Source: Sinorhizobium sojae CCBAU 05684
Lineage (GTDB): Bacteria > Pseudomonadota > Alphaproteobacteria > Rhizobiales > Rhizobiaceae
Assembly (NCBI RefSeq): GCF_002288525.1
Contig: NZ_CP023067.1
Span: 3,141,001 to 3,205,000, forward strand
Reading direction: 5' to 3'
Length of the DNA stretch: 64,000 bases
The position numbers and the translations under genes are program-made. Under the pieces are notes generated by a model. The model ran no database searches and had not been told where the DNA came from. It saw nothing but the letters and a program-made list of their open reading frames with translations. Shown in pieces: positions 35,935-45,365 of this stretch. The number at the start of each line of letters is the position of its first letter. Positions within the stretch are counted from its first letter, which is position 1.

Positions 35935-36035
35935 ATCCGCCTGCCGGCATCTTCTCCCCGCAAGCGGGGCGAAGGGACCTGCCGCAGCGTCTCAGTCCCC
36001 TCTCCCCCCCTGCGGGGAGAGGGTTAGGGTGAAGG
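35935..36035. repeat. REP-like repeat downstream of rlmN
   Basis: CCCCTCATCCGCCTGCCGGC-ATCTTCTCCCCGCAAGCGGGG followed by CCCTCTCCCCCCCTGCGGGG-AGAGGG: the same sequence family as the typA-rlmN spacer, with two hairpins. Confidence 0.65.
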
Positions 36036-36182
36036 GAGGCGTTTTTGGTGTAGGATCAAGAAGATTGATGGGTGCAGCTGTCCCTGTCGATTGATTCGGT
36101 CCTCCCGCTCTCCTAAGAAGCGGCCAAAATCATGTGAGCGGGACGCATTCTTCAGGCCGCTCGAAAAACAGGAGGAACCCCC

Positions 36183-37136
36183 ATGCGTTCACTTCTCATC
36201 GCGCTTGCCGCCACCGTCGCCATTGCGCTTCCGGTGCGCGCCGAGGACGTGACGGTCGCCGTGACGGCGATCGTCGAGCATCCGGCACTCGATGCCGCTC
36301 GCGACGGCGTCAAGGATGCGCTCGCCGCCGCCGGTTACAAGGAAGGCGAGAACTTGCAGTTCGTCTACGAATCGGCGCAGGGCAATCCCGCGACCGCCGC
36401 GCAGATCGCCCGGCAGTTCGCCGGCGATGCGCCGGATGTGATCGTGCCGATCTCGACGCCGTCGGCCCAGGCGGTCGTCTCCTCGATCCGCGACATTCCG
36501 GTGGTCTTCACGGCCGTCACCGACCCGCTTGGCGCCCAGCTCGTCAAGGACATGGACAAGCCCGGCGGCAATGTCACCGGCCTTTCCGACATGTCGCCGA
36601 TCGCCGACCACGTGGCTCTGATCAAGGAAATCCTGCCCGAGGCCAAGTCGATCGGCTTCCTCTACAATTCCGGTGAGGCGAATTCCGTTTCGCTGCTGGA
36701 GGTCATGAAGGAGGAGGCCGAAAAGGCCGGGCTTACGGTGGTCGAATCCGCGGCGACCAAGTCGGCCGAGGTCCAGGGTGCCGCCCGCGCCCTCGTCGGC
36801 CGCGCCGACCTGATCTACGTCCCGACCGACAACACGATCGTCTCCGCCCTCGAGGGCGCCGTCGCGGTGGCCGAGGAGAGCAAACTGCCGCTCTTCACCG
36901 CGGACACGGATTCCGTTTCACGCGGCGCGATCGCCGCCCTCGGCTTCAACTACTACGATGTCGGCAAGCAGACGGGCGAGGTGGTCGTGCGCATCCTCAA
37001 GGGTGAAAAGCCGGGCGATATCCCGGTTAAAGTCGCGGCCGGCACGGACCTGGTGGTCAACAAGAGTGCCGCCGAGAAGATGGGCGTCACCCTGCCGGAA
37101 AGCGTTCTTTCCCGCGCGACCCGCGTGATCGAGTAA
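36183..37136 (+). CDS. ABC importer substrate-binding protein (TrpX/ABC.X4 family)
   Basis: 317 aa with a cleavable signal 'RSLLIALAATVAIALPVRAE' and no lipobox. Peripla_BP (COG2984) fold: 'VAVTAIVEHPALDAARDGVK', 'NPATAAQIARQFAG', 'PVVFTAVTDPLGA', 'NVTGLSDMSP', 'LIYVPTDNTIVSA'. This family binds aromatic amino acids or related ligands in characterised cases (TrpX), but the rhizobial ligand is unknown. GGAGGAACCCCC precedes the ATG. First gene of a three-gene importer operon. Confidence 0.9.
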   Translation: MRSLLIALAATVAIALPVRAEDVTVAVTAIVEHPALDAARDGVKDALAAAGYKEGENLQFVYESAQGNPATAAQIARQFAGDAPDVIVPISTPSAQAVVSSIRDIPVVFTAVTDPLGAQLVKDMDKPGGNVTGLSDMSPIADHVALIKEILPEAKSIGFLYNSGEANSVSLLEVMKEEAEKAGLTVVESAATKSAEVQGAARALVGRADLIYVPTDNTIVSALEGAVAVAEESKLPLFTADTDSVSRGAIAALGFNYYDVGKQTGEVVVRILKGEKPGDIPVKVAAGTDLVVNKSAAEKMGVTLPESVLSRATRVIE

Positions 37137-37239
37137 CGATTTCGGAAGCATTTGCCGCCGCCCCACGCCTGCGGGTCGGTGCATCAAAGCGGATTTGGGT
37201 TCCGCGGCCTCGCGGAACCGAGAGAGAGGACTACCGGCG

Positions 37240-38118
37240 TTGAGTCAAATCGCTTTCTGGGGAGCCGTGGAGCTGGGGCTCGTCTATGCCTTCATCGCCG
37301 TCGGCGTCTTTCTGGCCTTCCGGGTTCTCGACTTTCCCGACCTGACCGTCGACGGCTCGTTCCCGCTCGGCGCGGCGGTGACGGCGGTGCTGATCATCGC
37401 CGGCGTCAATCCGTGGCTGGCCGCGGCCGTCGCCATGGCCGCCGGGGCTGCCGCCGGCCTCGTCACGGCGCTCCTCAATGTGCGCTTCCGCATCCTCAAC
37501 CTGCTTGCCTCGATCCTGACCATGATCGGGCTCTTCTCGGTCAATCTGCGCATCATGGGCCGGCCCAATGTCGCGCTGATCAATGCCGACACCATGCTTT
37601 CGCCCTTCTATGGACTGGGCCTGAGGGATTTCTACGTGCGGCCGTTCTTCGTCGGCATGCTGGTCATCGTCGCGGTCGTCCTCGTCTGGCGCTTCCTCGA
37701 AAGCGATGCGGGCCTGGCGATGCGGGCGACCGGTGCCAATGCCCGCATGGCGCGGGCGCAAGGGGTCGAAACGAGCCGGCAGATCTATCTCGGCATGGCG
37801 ATTTCCAACGCGCTCGTTGCCCTGGGCGGGGCGCTCTTTGCCCAGACCAACGGCTTTGCCGACGTGACCGCCGGCGTCGGCACCATCGTCGTCGGGCTCG
37901 CGGCCGTCATCATCGGCGAGACGCTGCTCGGCGCCCGCGGCATCCTGATCGCACTCGTCGGCTGCGTCCTCGGCTCGATCCTCTATCGCATCGCCATCCA
38001 GCTCGCGCTTTCGAGCGATGTGCTCGGCCTCAGGGCATCCGACCTCAATTTCGTCACCGCCGCTCTCGTCACCGTGGCTCTCATCCTGCCCCGTCTTCGC
38101 CGCCGAGGTGTCGCATGA
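37240..38118 (+). CDS. ABC importer permease (TrpY-like)
   Basis: 292 aa from TTG 37240, with AGAGAGAGGA about ten bases upstream; a longer frame from 37195 lacks homology. About eight hydrophobic segments; 'GLVYAFIAVGVFLAFRVLDF', 'PDLTVDGSFPLGAAVTAVLI' and 'GFADVTAGVGTIVVGLAAVI' are the COG4120 permease pattern related to branched-chain amino-acid permeases. The stop overlaps the ATPase start (ATGA). Confidence 0.9.
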   Translation: MSQIAFWGAVELGLVYAFIAVGVFLAFRVLDFPDLTVDGSFPLGAAVTAVLIIAGVNPWLAAAVAMAAGAAAGLVTALLNVRFRILNLLASILTMIGLFSVNLRIMGRPNVALINADTMLSPFYGLGLRDFYVRPFFVGMLVIVAVVLVWRFLESDAGLAMRATGANARMARAQGVETSRQIYLGMAISNALVALGGALFAQTNGFADVTAGVGTIVVGLAAVIIGETLLGARGILIALVGCVLGSILYRIAIQLALSSDVLGLRASDLNFVTAALVTVALILPRLRRRGVA

Positions 38119-38909
38119 TCAACGTCAAGGACATCCAGGTCGTCTTCGGCAAGGGAACGCCGCTTGAGAAGCAGGCGCTGAACGACGTCAGCCTGACGAT
38201 CGACGAAGGTTCCTTCGTCACCGTGATCGGCTCGAACGGCGCCGGCAAATCCACCCTGCTCGGCGTGCTCGCGGGGGACGTGATACCGAGCGCCGGACAG
38301 GTGACGATCGGCGACACGGACGTGACCCGCAAGGGAACGGCGGCGCGAGCCGGCCTCGTCGCCCGCGTCTTCCAGGACCCGCTCGCCGGCAGCTGCGGCG
38401 CATTGTCGATCGAGGAAAACCTGGCGCTTGCCGCCCGGCGCGGCGAAAGCCGCGGACTGACGCCGGCGCTCGGGGTCAAGCGCCGCGAGCATTTCCGCGA
38501 GCGCATCGCCGAGCTCGGCCTCGGTCTCGAGGACCGCATGGGCGACCGCATGGACCTGCTTTCCGGCGGCCAGCGGCAGGCCGTCTCGCTGGTGATGGCG
38601 ACGCTTGCCGGCTCCAAGGTGCTGCTGCTCGACGAACACACCGCCGCGCTCGACCCGGGCATGGCGGAGTTCATCATGAACCTCACGCAGAAATTCGTCT
38701 CGGCGCGCAGGCTGACGACGCTGATGGTCACCCACTCGATGCGCCAGGCGCTCGATTTCGGCCATCGCACCATCATGCTGCACGCCGGCGAGATCGTCCT
38801 CGACGTCGCGGGCGACAGCCGCAAGACGCTGCAGGTCGAAGACCTCATCGCCATGTTCCGCCGCATCCGCGGTCAGACGCTGGACGACGATGCGTTGCTG
38901 ATCGGCTGA
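38115..38909 (+). CDS. ABC importer ATPase (TrpZ-like)
   Basis: 264 aa. Walker A GSNGAGKST, Q-loop 'RVFQDPLAGSCGALSIEENL', signature LSGGQRQA, Walker B 'VLLLDEHTAALDP' and switch histidine 'VTHSMRQALD'. COG1101-type ATPase, always paired with the permease and binding protein upstream. Note Glu-His-Thr where most have Glu-Pro-Thr after Walker B, usual in this subfamily. It closes the operon and ends convergently with the LysE gene. Confidence 0.93.
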   Translation: MINVKDIQVVFGKGTPLEKQALNDVSLTIDEGSFVTVIGSNGAGKSTLLGVLAGDVIPSAGQVTIGDTDVTRKGTAARAGLVARVFQDPLAGSCGALSIEENLALAARRGESRGLTPALGVKRREHFRERIAELGLGLEDRMGDRMDLLSGGQRQAVSLVMATLAGSKVLLLDEHTAALDPGMAEFIMNLTQKFVSARRLTTLMVTHSMRQALDFGHRTIMLHAGEIVLDVAGDSRKTLQVEDLIAMFRRIRGQTLDDDALLIG

Positions 38910-38947
38910 AGGATCGGCGTTCGTAGGAACGGCCGGCGAGAGGTGGC

Positions 38948-39589
38948 TTACCGCGCCTGGGTCAGAAAAATCTTCACCGCAAAGGCCGAGAACACCCCGG
39001 CGAAGCTGTAATCCATCGCCCGCATGACACGCCGGTTGCGCTGCAGCCACGCGGCGAGCCAGTCTGCCGCGAACACCACGAGCGCGTTGACCGGCATGCC
39101 GATGACGATGAAGAAGAAGCCAAGGAACAGCAGCTTGCCGGTCACCGCCGGATCGCCGGCGCTGACGAATTGCGGCAGGAAGGTCATGAAGAAGATCACG
39201 ACCTTCGGGTTGAGGATGTTCACCGAAAAGCCGGTCGCGATGTTGGAGAGCGCCGAGCCCTTCGCCTCCGTGACCTTCGTCACCGACAGGCTCGAGCCGT
39301 AGCGGATCGCCTGGATCGCGAGCCACAGCAGATAGGCAGCACCTCCGGTCTTCAAGACCAGGAACGCCGTCGGCGAGGCGGTGATCAGCGCCGAGATGCC
39401 GAAGGCGACGAGCAGCGTGTGAACGACGATGCCGAGGCCGGTGCCGACCACCACGAACAGCGCCGCCTTCTTGCCCTGCGCCAGCGCCCGGCTGATCGAG
39501 AGCGTCATATCGGGCCCCGGGGTTGCTGCGAGAAGCAGGCTGGCGGCGGCAAAGGCGATGAGGGTCGGCAGGCTGGGCACGAAATCCAT
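38948..39589 (-). CDS. LysE/RhtB family amino-acid exporter
   Basis: 213 aa with six hydrophobic segments. Diagnostic LysE motif near the N-terminus, 'AAASLLLAATPGPDMTLSIS', and 'GFSVNILNPKVVIFFMTFLP' midway. These inner-membrane proteins export amino acids or homoserine lactones; the substrate is not predictable. Start ATG 39589. It diverges from argG. Confidence 0.9.
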   Translation of the reverse strand: MDFVPSLPTLIAFAAASLLLAATPGPDMTLSISRALAQGKKAALFVVVGTGLGIVVHTLLVAFGISALITASPTAFLVLKTGGAAYLLWLAIQAIRYGSSLSVTKVTEAKGSALSNIATGFSVNILNPKVVIFFMTFLPQFVSAGDPAVTGKLLFLGFFFIVIGMPVNALVVFAADWLAAWLQRNRRVMRAMDYSFAGVFSAFAVKIFLTQAR

Positions 39590-39760
39590 GGCTAGTCCTC
39601 GGGCGGATGATCTTTTCTGCTACCGCAGGAGAGGCGCTTTTGCCAGCAGATTCGTCCGAATGCCGCTGGTTGCGCTTGTATCGCATCGAGTTCTGGCTAA
39701 AGTGCCGCAGATTTTTTGCACTGGGCAGCATCGCCCTCAAAGAGCAGACGGACAGACATC

Positions 39761-40978
39761 ATGACATCGCACAAAGACGTGAAAAAGGTCGTTCTCGCCT
39801 ATTCCGGCGGTCTCGATACCTCGATCATCCTCAAATGGCTGCAGACGGAGCTCGGCGCCGAAGTGGTGACCTTCACCGCAGATCTCGGCCAGGGCGAGGA
39901 ACTGGAGCCGGCGCGCAAGAAGGCCGAGATGCTCGGCATCAAGGAGATCTATATCGAGGACGTCCGCGAGGAGTTCGTGAAGGACTTCGTCTTCCCGATG
40001 TTCCGCGCCAATGCGGTCTATGAAGGCGTCTACCTGCTCGGCACCTCGATCGCCCGTCCGCTGATCTCCAAGCACCTGATCGACATCGCCAGGAAGACCG
40101 GCGCCGACGCGATCGCCCATGGCGCCACCGGCAAGGGCAACGACCAGGTCCGCTTCGAACTCTCGGCTTACGCGCTGAACCCCGACATCAAGATCATCGC
40201 TCCCTGGCGCGACTGGTCGTTCAAGAGCCGCACGGACCTGCTGGAATTCGCCGAGAAGCACCAGATCCCGGTCGCCAAAGACAAGAAAGGCGAAGCCCCC
40301 TTCTCCGTCGACGCCAACCTGCTGCACTCCTCCTCGGAAGGCAAGGTTCTGGAGGACCCGGCCCAGGAAGCGCCGGAATATGTGCATATGCGCACGATTT
40401 CGCCGGAAGCCGCCCCTGATCAGCCGACAGTCATCAAGATCGGCTTCGAGCGTGGCGACGCGGTCTCGATCGACGGCGTTCGCCTGTCGCCGGCAACGCT
40501 TCTCGCCAAGCTCAACGAATATGGCCGCGACAACGGCATCGGCCGTATCGACCTCGTCGAAAACCGCTTCGTCGGCATGAAGTCCCGCGGCGTTTACGAG
40601 ACGCCCGGCGGCACGATCCTGCTTGCCGCCCACCGCGCGATCGAGAGCATCACGCTCGACCGCGGCGCCGCGCATCTCAAAGACGAGCTGATGCCGCGCT
40701 ATGCGGAACTCATCTATTACGGCTTCTGGTTCTCGCCGGAGCGCGAGATGCTGCAGGCGGCGATCGACAGGAGCCAGGAGCATGTGGAAGGCGAAGTGAC
40801 GCTGAAGCTCTACAAGGGCAACGTCATGGTCATCGGCCGCGAGAGCGACAAGTCGCTCTATTCCGACAAGCTGGTCACCTTCGAGGACGACCAGGGCGCC
40901 TACGACCAGAAGGACGCCGCCGGTTTCATCAAGCTGAACGCGCTGCGTCTGCGCACGCTCGCCGCACGCAACCGTTAA
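39761..40978 (+). CDS. argG: Argininosuccinate synthase
   Basis: 405 aa from ATG 39761. ATP-pyrophosphatase P-loop '[18 protein letters not shown]', '[15 protein letters not shown]' and '[20 protein letters not shown]'. It condenses citrulline and aspartate in arginine synthesis. An upstream in-frame start at 39716 lacks homology. A strong rho-independent terminator follows. Confidence 0.97.
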   Translation: MTSHKDVKKVVLAYSGGLDTSIILKWLQTELGAEVVTFTADLGQGEELEPARKKAEMLGIKEIYIEDVREEFVKDFVFPMFRANAVYEGVYLLGTSIARPLISKHLIDIARKTGADAIAHGATGKGNDQVRFELSAYALNPDIKIIAPWRDWSFKSRTDLLEFAEKHQIPVAKDKKGEAPFSVDANLLHSSSEGKVLEDPAQEAPEYVHMRTISPEAAPDQPTVIKIGFERGDAVSIDGVRLSPATLLAKLNEYGRDNGIGRIDLVENRFVGMKSRGVYETPGGTILLAAHRAIESITLDRGAAHLKDELMPRYAELIYYGFWFSPEREMLQAAIDRSQEHVEGEVTLKLYKGNVMVIGRESDKSLYSDKLVTFEDDQGAYDQKDAAGFIKLNALRLRTLAARNR

Positions 40979-41000
40979 GACCGGCACGAATTGGGAAGAG

Positions 41001-41032
41001 AGCCGCGGCGGAGCAGACCGCCGCGGCTTTTT
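41001..41032 (+). terminator. Rho-independent terminator of argG
   Basis: Perfect 11-bp stem AGCCGCGGCGG/CCGCCGCGGCT around the loop AGCAGA, followed by TTTTT, 22 bp after the argG stop. Confidence 0.9.
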
Positions 41033-41042
41033 GATTTGGCAC

Positions 41043-42281
41043 CTATTCCGCCGCGTCCTGCAGAGGCTCTTCGGGATGCGCCGGCGTTGCCAGAGGCCTC
41101 AGCCGAACGCTCCTGCGGTACCAGAAATAGCTGGCTATGGAGATCAGCCCGAAGCCCGGAATGATCGTTCCGAGCGCCAGCACCGGCGCGTCGACGAGAG
41201 CGGCGAGTGCCCCGCCGACGAGACCCGCCCCCATCTGGATGAAGCCCATCATCGCCGATGCAGTGCCGGCTATATGTGGGAAGGGCGCCATCGCCGCCGT
41301 CATCATATAGGGCATGACATAGGCGATCCCGAAGGCGTAGAAGCCGATCGGCACCATCACCGAGAGAAAGCTCGGATTAAGCGCGTGCATGCTGAATGCC
41401 AGAACAAGGCTCGCCGCACCGATGAAGAAGAGCCCCGCCGGCACCAGCGCCTGCGGCGTGAAGCGCCGCATCAGGAGCCGCACGGTGACGGTGCCCGAAA
41501 AGAAGAGTCCCGACTGCATCAGCATGCCGACGCCGAATTCGGTCGGCGTCAGGCCCACTTCGCCGATCAGCACGAAGGGCAGCATCGTCGCCCAGGCATA
41601 GAGGGCGCCGACCGCGCCGCCGATCACCAGCGTCGAGGACAGGAAGCGGTCGTCCCTCGACAGCTCGCCATAGGCCCGGAGAATCGGCCGGAGATGCCCC
41701 TTGCTGCGATCCGGTGTCGCCGTCTCGGCCATGAAGAACTGCACGGTGAAGCAGGCCATCAGCGCGAAACCAACCATCAGGAAGAAAATCGACTGCCAGC
41801 CGAAAAGGCCGAGCGCGATGCCGCCGAGCGTCGGCGAGACGGCGGGCCCGAGCGCGAGCATCATGCCGATCATGTTCATGATGCGCGCGGCCGTCGTGCC
41901 GGTGAACTGGTCGCGAACGATGGCGCGCGCCACCGTCATGCCGACCGATGCGCCGATTCCCTGGACCAGCCGGCCTGCAAGCAGCACCGCGACGGAAGGA
42001 GCAAAAGCCGCCATCACGCTGCCGGCGAGATAGATCGCCATGAAGATCAAGGTCGCCCGGCGCCGGCCGATGACGTCGGAAAGCGTGCCGGAAACCAGCT
42101 GGGCGAAGGCGAAGCCGCCGAAATAAAGCGATAGCGTCATCTTGATCGCCGCTTCGCTCGAGGCAAAGGCGCGCACCAGCTCCGGCATGGCCGGCGTGTA
42201 GAGCGCCATGGAAACGGGGCCCAGCGCCACGAGGAAGGCGCCGATGATGCTCGTGCGCCGCTCGCTCATCCGGAGCGTCAT
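41043..42281 (-). CDS. Bcr/CflA-type MFS drug efflux transporter
   Basis: 412 aa, 12 predicted hydrophobic segments. Motif A 'GTLSDVIGRRRATLIF' after TM2 and motif C-like 'MMLALGPAVSPTLGG' in TM5 place it in the DHA1 Bcr/CflA drug:proton antiporter group. The start overlaps the marR stop (ATGA), so regulator and pump form one transcript. The pump's substrate is unknown. Confidence 0.92.
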   Translation of the reverse strand: MTLRMSERRTSIIGAFLVALGPVSMALYTPAMPELVRAFASSEAAIKMTLSLYFGGFAFAQLVSGTLSDVIGRRRATLIFMAIYLAGSVMAAFAPSVAVLLAGRLVQGIGASVGMTVARAIVRDQFTGTTAARIMNMIGMMLALGPAVSPTLGGIALGLFGWQSIFFLMVGFALMACFTVQFFMAETATPDRSKGHLRPILRAYGELSRDDRFLSSTLVIGGAVGALYAWATMLPFVLIGEVGLTPTEFGVGMLMQSGLFFSGTVTVRLLMRRFTPQALVPAGLFFIGAASLVLAFSMHALNPSFLSVMVPIGFYAFGIAYVMPYMMTAAMAPFPHIAGTASAMMGFIQMGAGLVGGALAALVDAPVLALGTIIPGFGLISIASYFWYRRSVRLRPLATPAHPEEPLQDAAE

Positions 42282-42757
42282 TCGGCCGCCCCCTTCTCCC
42301 TGCGGGCAAGGCAGGGATCGAGCCGGCGGAGATTGGCGCGCAGGATCTTCAGATTGGCGCGCAATAGCTCCCGCCCTTCGTCGCCGAGGCCCTCCGTATA
42401 GGCGTTCATCATCTCGTGCAGGCCTCCGGTCAATTCGGAAAGCAGCGGATCGGCGCTGTCGGTAACGACGACATTCTTGGCGCGCCGGTCCGCCGGGTCC
42501 GGCACGCGCGCGACGAACCCCATCGCTTCGAGGCGATCGAGATAGGCCGAGAGCGTCATCGGCTCGATTCCCATGCGGGTGGCGATTTCCGCTTGCTTGA
42601 TGCCCTCGGTCGCCGCGACCTGGATCAAGGCCCGCGCCTCGCCCGGCGTGATGCCGAGCTCCATCGCATTGACCTTGCGGTCGAAGGCGCCGCGCAATAG
42701 CCGGGAGACATCGGTGAGCAGCATCCCGATCGCGTCGGAATCGAATTTTGTCGGCAT
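42278..42757 (-). CDS. MarR family transcriptional regulator
   Basis: 159 aa. Winged-helix MarR core: 'ITPGEARALIQVAATEGIKQ' then 'AEIATRMGIEPMTLSAYLDR' as the recognition helix and the wing 'RVPDPADRRAKNVVVTD'. It is co-transcribed with the MFS pump that overlaps its end, so it is likely its local repressor. A palindrome ATAAG-N5-CTTAT 22 bp before the start is the probable operator. Confidence 0.92.
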   Translation of the reverse strand: MPTKFDSDAIGMLLTDVSRLLRGAFDRKVNAMELGITPGEARALIQVAATEGIKQAEIATRMGIEPMTLSAYLDRLEAMGFVARVPDPADRRAKNVVVTDSADPLLSELTGGLHEMMNAYTEGLGDEGRELLRANLKILRANLRRLDPCLARREKGAAE

Positions 42758-42779
42758 AAGATCGCTCTCAATGAATTTA

Positions 42780-42794
42780 ATAAGGTTTGCTTAT
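42780..42794. promoter_or_regulatory. Candidate MarR operator
   Basis: ATAAG-GTTTG-CTTAT, perfect arms, 23 bp upstream of the marR start codon, in an AT-rich promoter region. Confidence 0.5.
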
Positions 42795-42883
42795 CATATC
42801 CATTGAAGGCGCTCAATGCAGGATGGAAATACGCCGGGTAAACCCCTCCCCAATCCCTGCCCACAAGAGGAAGGGGCTTGACC

Positions 42884-44734
42884 TCAGCCCCCGAGTTCCT
42901 CGCGCAACATCTCGAGCTCGAGCCACTCTTCTTCCATGCGCGTGAGCCCCGCTTTCAGTTTCTCGAGCTCGGCGGCGAGCCTGGCAAAACCGTCTGGATC
43001 GCGGGAGAAGAGGTTGGGATCCTGCATCTTCTCTTCCCGCTTAGCGATCTCCGCTTCGGCCTTGGCGATCTCCTTCGGCAGATTCTCAAGCGCAAATTTC
43101 TGCTTGTAGGAAAGCTTGCCCTTCGCCTTCTGTGGCTCAGCGGTTTCGGCAGGCGCGTCGCCCGCCTTCGCCTTCTCGGCCTTCTCGGCCCGGCGCCTCT
43201 CATCGATGGCGCCCCGTCGCTGCGCCATCATGTCGGTATAGCCGCCGGCATATTCGATCCACCGGCCGTCGGGCGCCTCCGGATTGGCCGGCGCGATGGT
43301 GGAGGTCACCGTCCGGTCGAGGAAGTCGCGATCGTGGCTGACGAGGATCACCGTGCCGGCAAAGCCGGCGACGATCTCCTGCAACAGGTCGAGCGTCTCG
43401 ATGTCGAGGTCGTTCGTCGGCTCGTCGAGGATCAGCAGGTTTATGGAGCGCGCCAGCATCCGGGCGAGCATCAGCCGCGCCCGCTCGCCCCCGGAAAGTT
43501 CGCGGATCGGTGTGCGCGCCTGCTCCGGCTGGAACAGGAACTCCTTCATATAGCCGGTGACGTGGCGTTGCTCGCCATTGACCAGCATCGTCTCGCCGCG
43601 TCCGTCGGTCAAGTAATGCGCCAGCGTATCGTCGAGCTTCAGTTCCTCGCGTTTCTGGTCGAGCGTGGCGATCTCGAGATTGGTGCCGAGCCTGACGCTT
43701 CCCGAATCCGGTTCGAGCTGGCCTGTCAAAAGCTTGAGCAGCGTCGTCTTGCCGGCGCCGTTCGGTCCGACGAGGCCGATCCGGTCGCCGCGGTGGACGC
43801 GGATCGAGAAGGGCGCGACGATGGTGCGATCGCCATAGGCCTTGGTGATCTTCTCCGCCTCGATGACGAGTTTGCCCGACTCCCTGGCATCGGCAACGCT
43901 CGCCTGGATCGTGCCCTGCGGCCCCTTATGGCCGCGATAGCGGGCGCGCATGTCCTGTAGCTCTCCGAGCCGGCGCATATTGCGTTTGCGCCGAGCGGTG
44001 ACGCCATAGCGCAGCCAGTGCTCTTCCCGTTCGATCGCCTTGCCGAGCTTGTGCTGCTCCAGTTCCTCCGCCTCCAGCACCTCGTCGCGCCAGCCTTCGA
44101 AATGGGCAAAGCCGCGATCGAGCCGGCGCGACTGGCCGCGGTCGAGCCAGACGGTCGCCGTCGAGACCTTTTCGAGGAAACGCCGGTCGTGGGAAATCAG
44201 CACCAGCGCCGAACGGCTGCGCACGAGCTCGTCTTCCAGCCATTCGATCGTCGGCAGGTCGAGATGGTTAGTCGGCTCGTCAAGAAGCAGAATGTCCGGT
44301 TCCGGCGCCATGACGCGCGCCAGCGCGGCGCGGCGCGCCTCACCGCCGGAAAGCCGTCTTGGATCTTCCTCCCCCGTCAATCCAAGATGCTGCAACAGAT
44401 AGCTGACGCGATAGGGATCGTCGCCCGGGCCAAGCCCGGCCTCAGCATAGGCCTGCACGCTATCGAAGCCCTCGAAGTCCGGTGCCTGGTGCAGGTAACG
44501 GACCGTCGCCGAGGGATGGCGGAAGACCTCGCCGGATTGCGGCTCGGCGAGACCGGCCGCGATCTTCATCAGCGTCGACTTGCCGGAACCATTGCGGCCG
44601 ACGAGGCAGATGCGGTCGCCGGGCTCCACCTGCAGACCGGCGCCGGCGAGAAGCGGCGTACCGCCGAAAGTGAGGAAGATATCGTCGAGTTTCAGGATTG
44701 GGGGCGCCAAGGCGTCAGGCTCCGGAAAGGTCAT
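42884..44734 (-). CDS. uup: ABC-F ATPase Uup
   Basis: 616 aa from ATG 44734. Two ABC domains (Walker A GRNGSGKST and GPNGAGKTT; signatures LSGGEARR and LSGGERAR). After an Ala/Lys/Glu-rich linker comes the Uup C-terminal coiled-coil DNA-binding domain ('LSYKQKFALENLPKEIAKAE' onward). Uup binds ribosomes and branched DNA and affects transposon excision. The start lies inside the end of the thiamine pyrophosphokinase gene, so they are co-transcribed. Confidence 0.93.
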   Translation of the reverse strand: MTFPEPDALAPPILKLDDIFLTFGGTPLLAGAGLQVEPGDRICLVGRNGSGKSTLMKIAAGLAEPQSGEVFRHPSATVRYLHQAPDFEGFDSVQAYAEAGLGPGDDPYRVSYLLQHLGLTGEEDPRRLSGGEARRAALARVMAPEPDILLLDEPTNHLDLPTIEWLEDELVRSRSALVLISHDRRFLEKVSTATVWLDRGQSRRLDRGFAHFEGWRDEVLEAEELEQHKLGKAIEREEHWLRYGVTARRKRNMRRLGELQDMRARYRGHKGPQGTIQASVADARESGKLVIEAEKITKAYGDRTIVAPFSIRVHRGDRIGLVGPNGAGKTTLLKLLTGQLEPDSGSVRLGTNLEIATLDQKREELKLDDTLAHYLTDGRGETMLVNGEQRHVTGYMKEFLFQPEQARTPIRELSGGERARLMLARMLARSINLLILDEPTNDLDIETLDLLQEIVAGFAGTVILVSHDRDFLDRTVTSTIAPANPEAPDGRWIEYAGGYTDMMAQRRGAIDERRRAEKAEKAKAGDAPAETAEPQKAKGKLSYKQKFALENLPKEIAKAEAEIAKREEKMQDPNLFSRDPDGFARLAAELEKLKAGLTRMEEEWLELEMLREELGG

Positions 44735-45365
44735 AAGGCCGGGCAAGTACGACCGCCCGGCCGGATTTCAGGGAAAAGCGAACGGGGCCTTCCGCCACAT
44801 TGGAAATCGTCCGAGACGATCCGAAGGGAAGATGGAAACCGTCGAGGGGATAACGCGCGTTCTCGATGGTGAGGCCGGACAGCTCGGTGAAGCCGAGGAT
44901 CGAGAACAGGCTGCCCTTGGGCAGATCGATCTCGCGCGAGCCCGGCCTCAGCGGATAGGCCTCTTCCTCGCCGGAGGTCATGAAGACCGCCAGCCCCTGT
45001 TCCGCGAGCGCGGCAAGCCGCAACAGATGCAGGAAGGCATGGTCGCTGCGGGTGCCGCCGAGCGCACCGGCAAAGATCAGCGATGTCGCGCCGCGCGAAA
45101 GCGCCGCCTCGACGGCGATTTCGCCATCGGTGGCGTTCTTCTCCGCCGGGTATTTTTCGCGCTGCACCTCGGCGAATTCCAGGAAGAGCGACTCGTCCGT
45201 CGAATCGAAGTCGCCCACCCAGAGATCCGGCACGACGCCAAGCGTTCTCGCATGGCGCATGCCGCCGTCGGCGGCGATAAACCGGCTGCCCGCCAGTTGC
45301 GCCGCCAGCCGCTTCGTCAACGTAAGCGGGCCGCCGAGAAGAATGGTGAAGGGTGATTGGCTCAT
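44715..45365 (-). CDS. thiN: Thiamine pyrophosphokinase
   Basis: 216 aa from ATG 45365. TPK catalytic block 'RFIAADGGMRHARTLGVVPD', 'LWVGDFDST' and 'KNATDGEIAVEAALSRGA', then the C-terminal thiamine-binding beta domain ('LFSILGFTELSGLTIEN'). It turns imported thiamine into thiamine diphosphate. It lies back to back with the TPP-riboswitch thiBPQ importer, so uptake and activation are neighbours. Its 3' end overlaps uup. Confidence 0.92.
   Translation of the reverse strand: MSQSPFTILLGGPLTLTKRLAAQLAGSRFIAADGGMRHARTLGVVPDLWVGDFDSTDESLFLEFAEVQREKYPAEKNATDGEIAVEAALSRGATSLIFAGALGGTRSDHAFLHLLRLAALAEQGLAVFMTSGEEEAYPLRPGSREIDLPKGSLFSILGFTELSGLTIENARYPLDGFHLPFGSSRTISNVAEGPVRFSLKSGRAVVLARPYDLSGA

Noticed and set aside
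34635-35963. 442-codon frame antisense to rlmN
   Set aside because: Same high-GC mirror effect; RlmN carries all its motifs.
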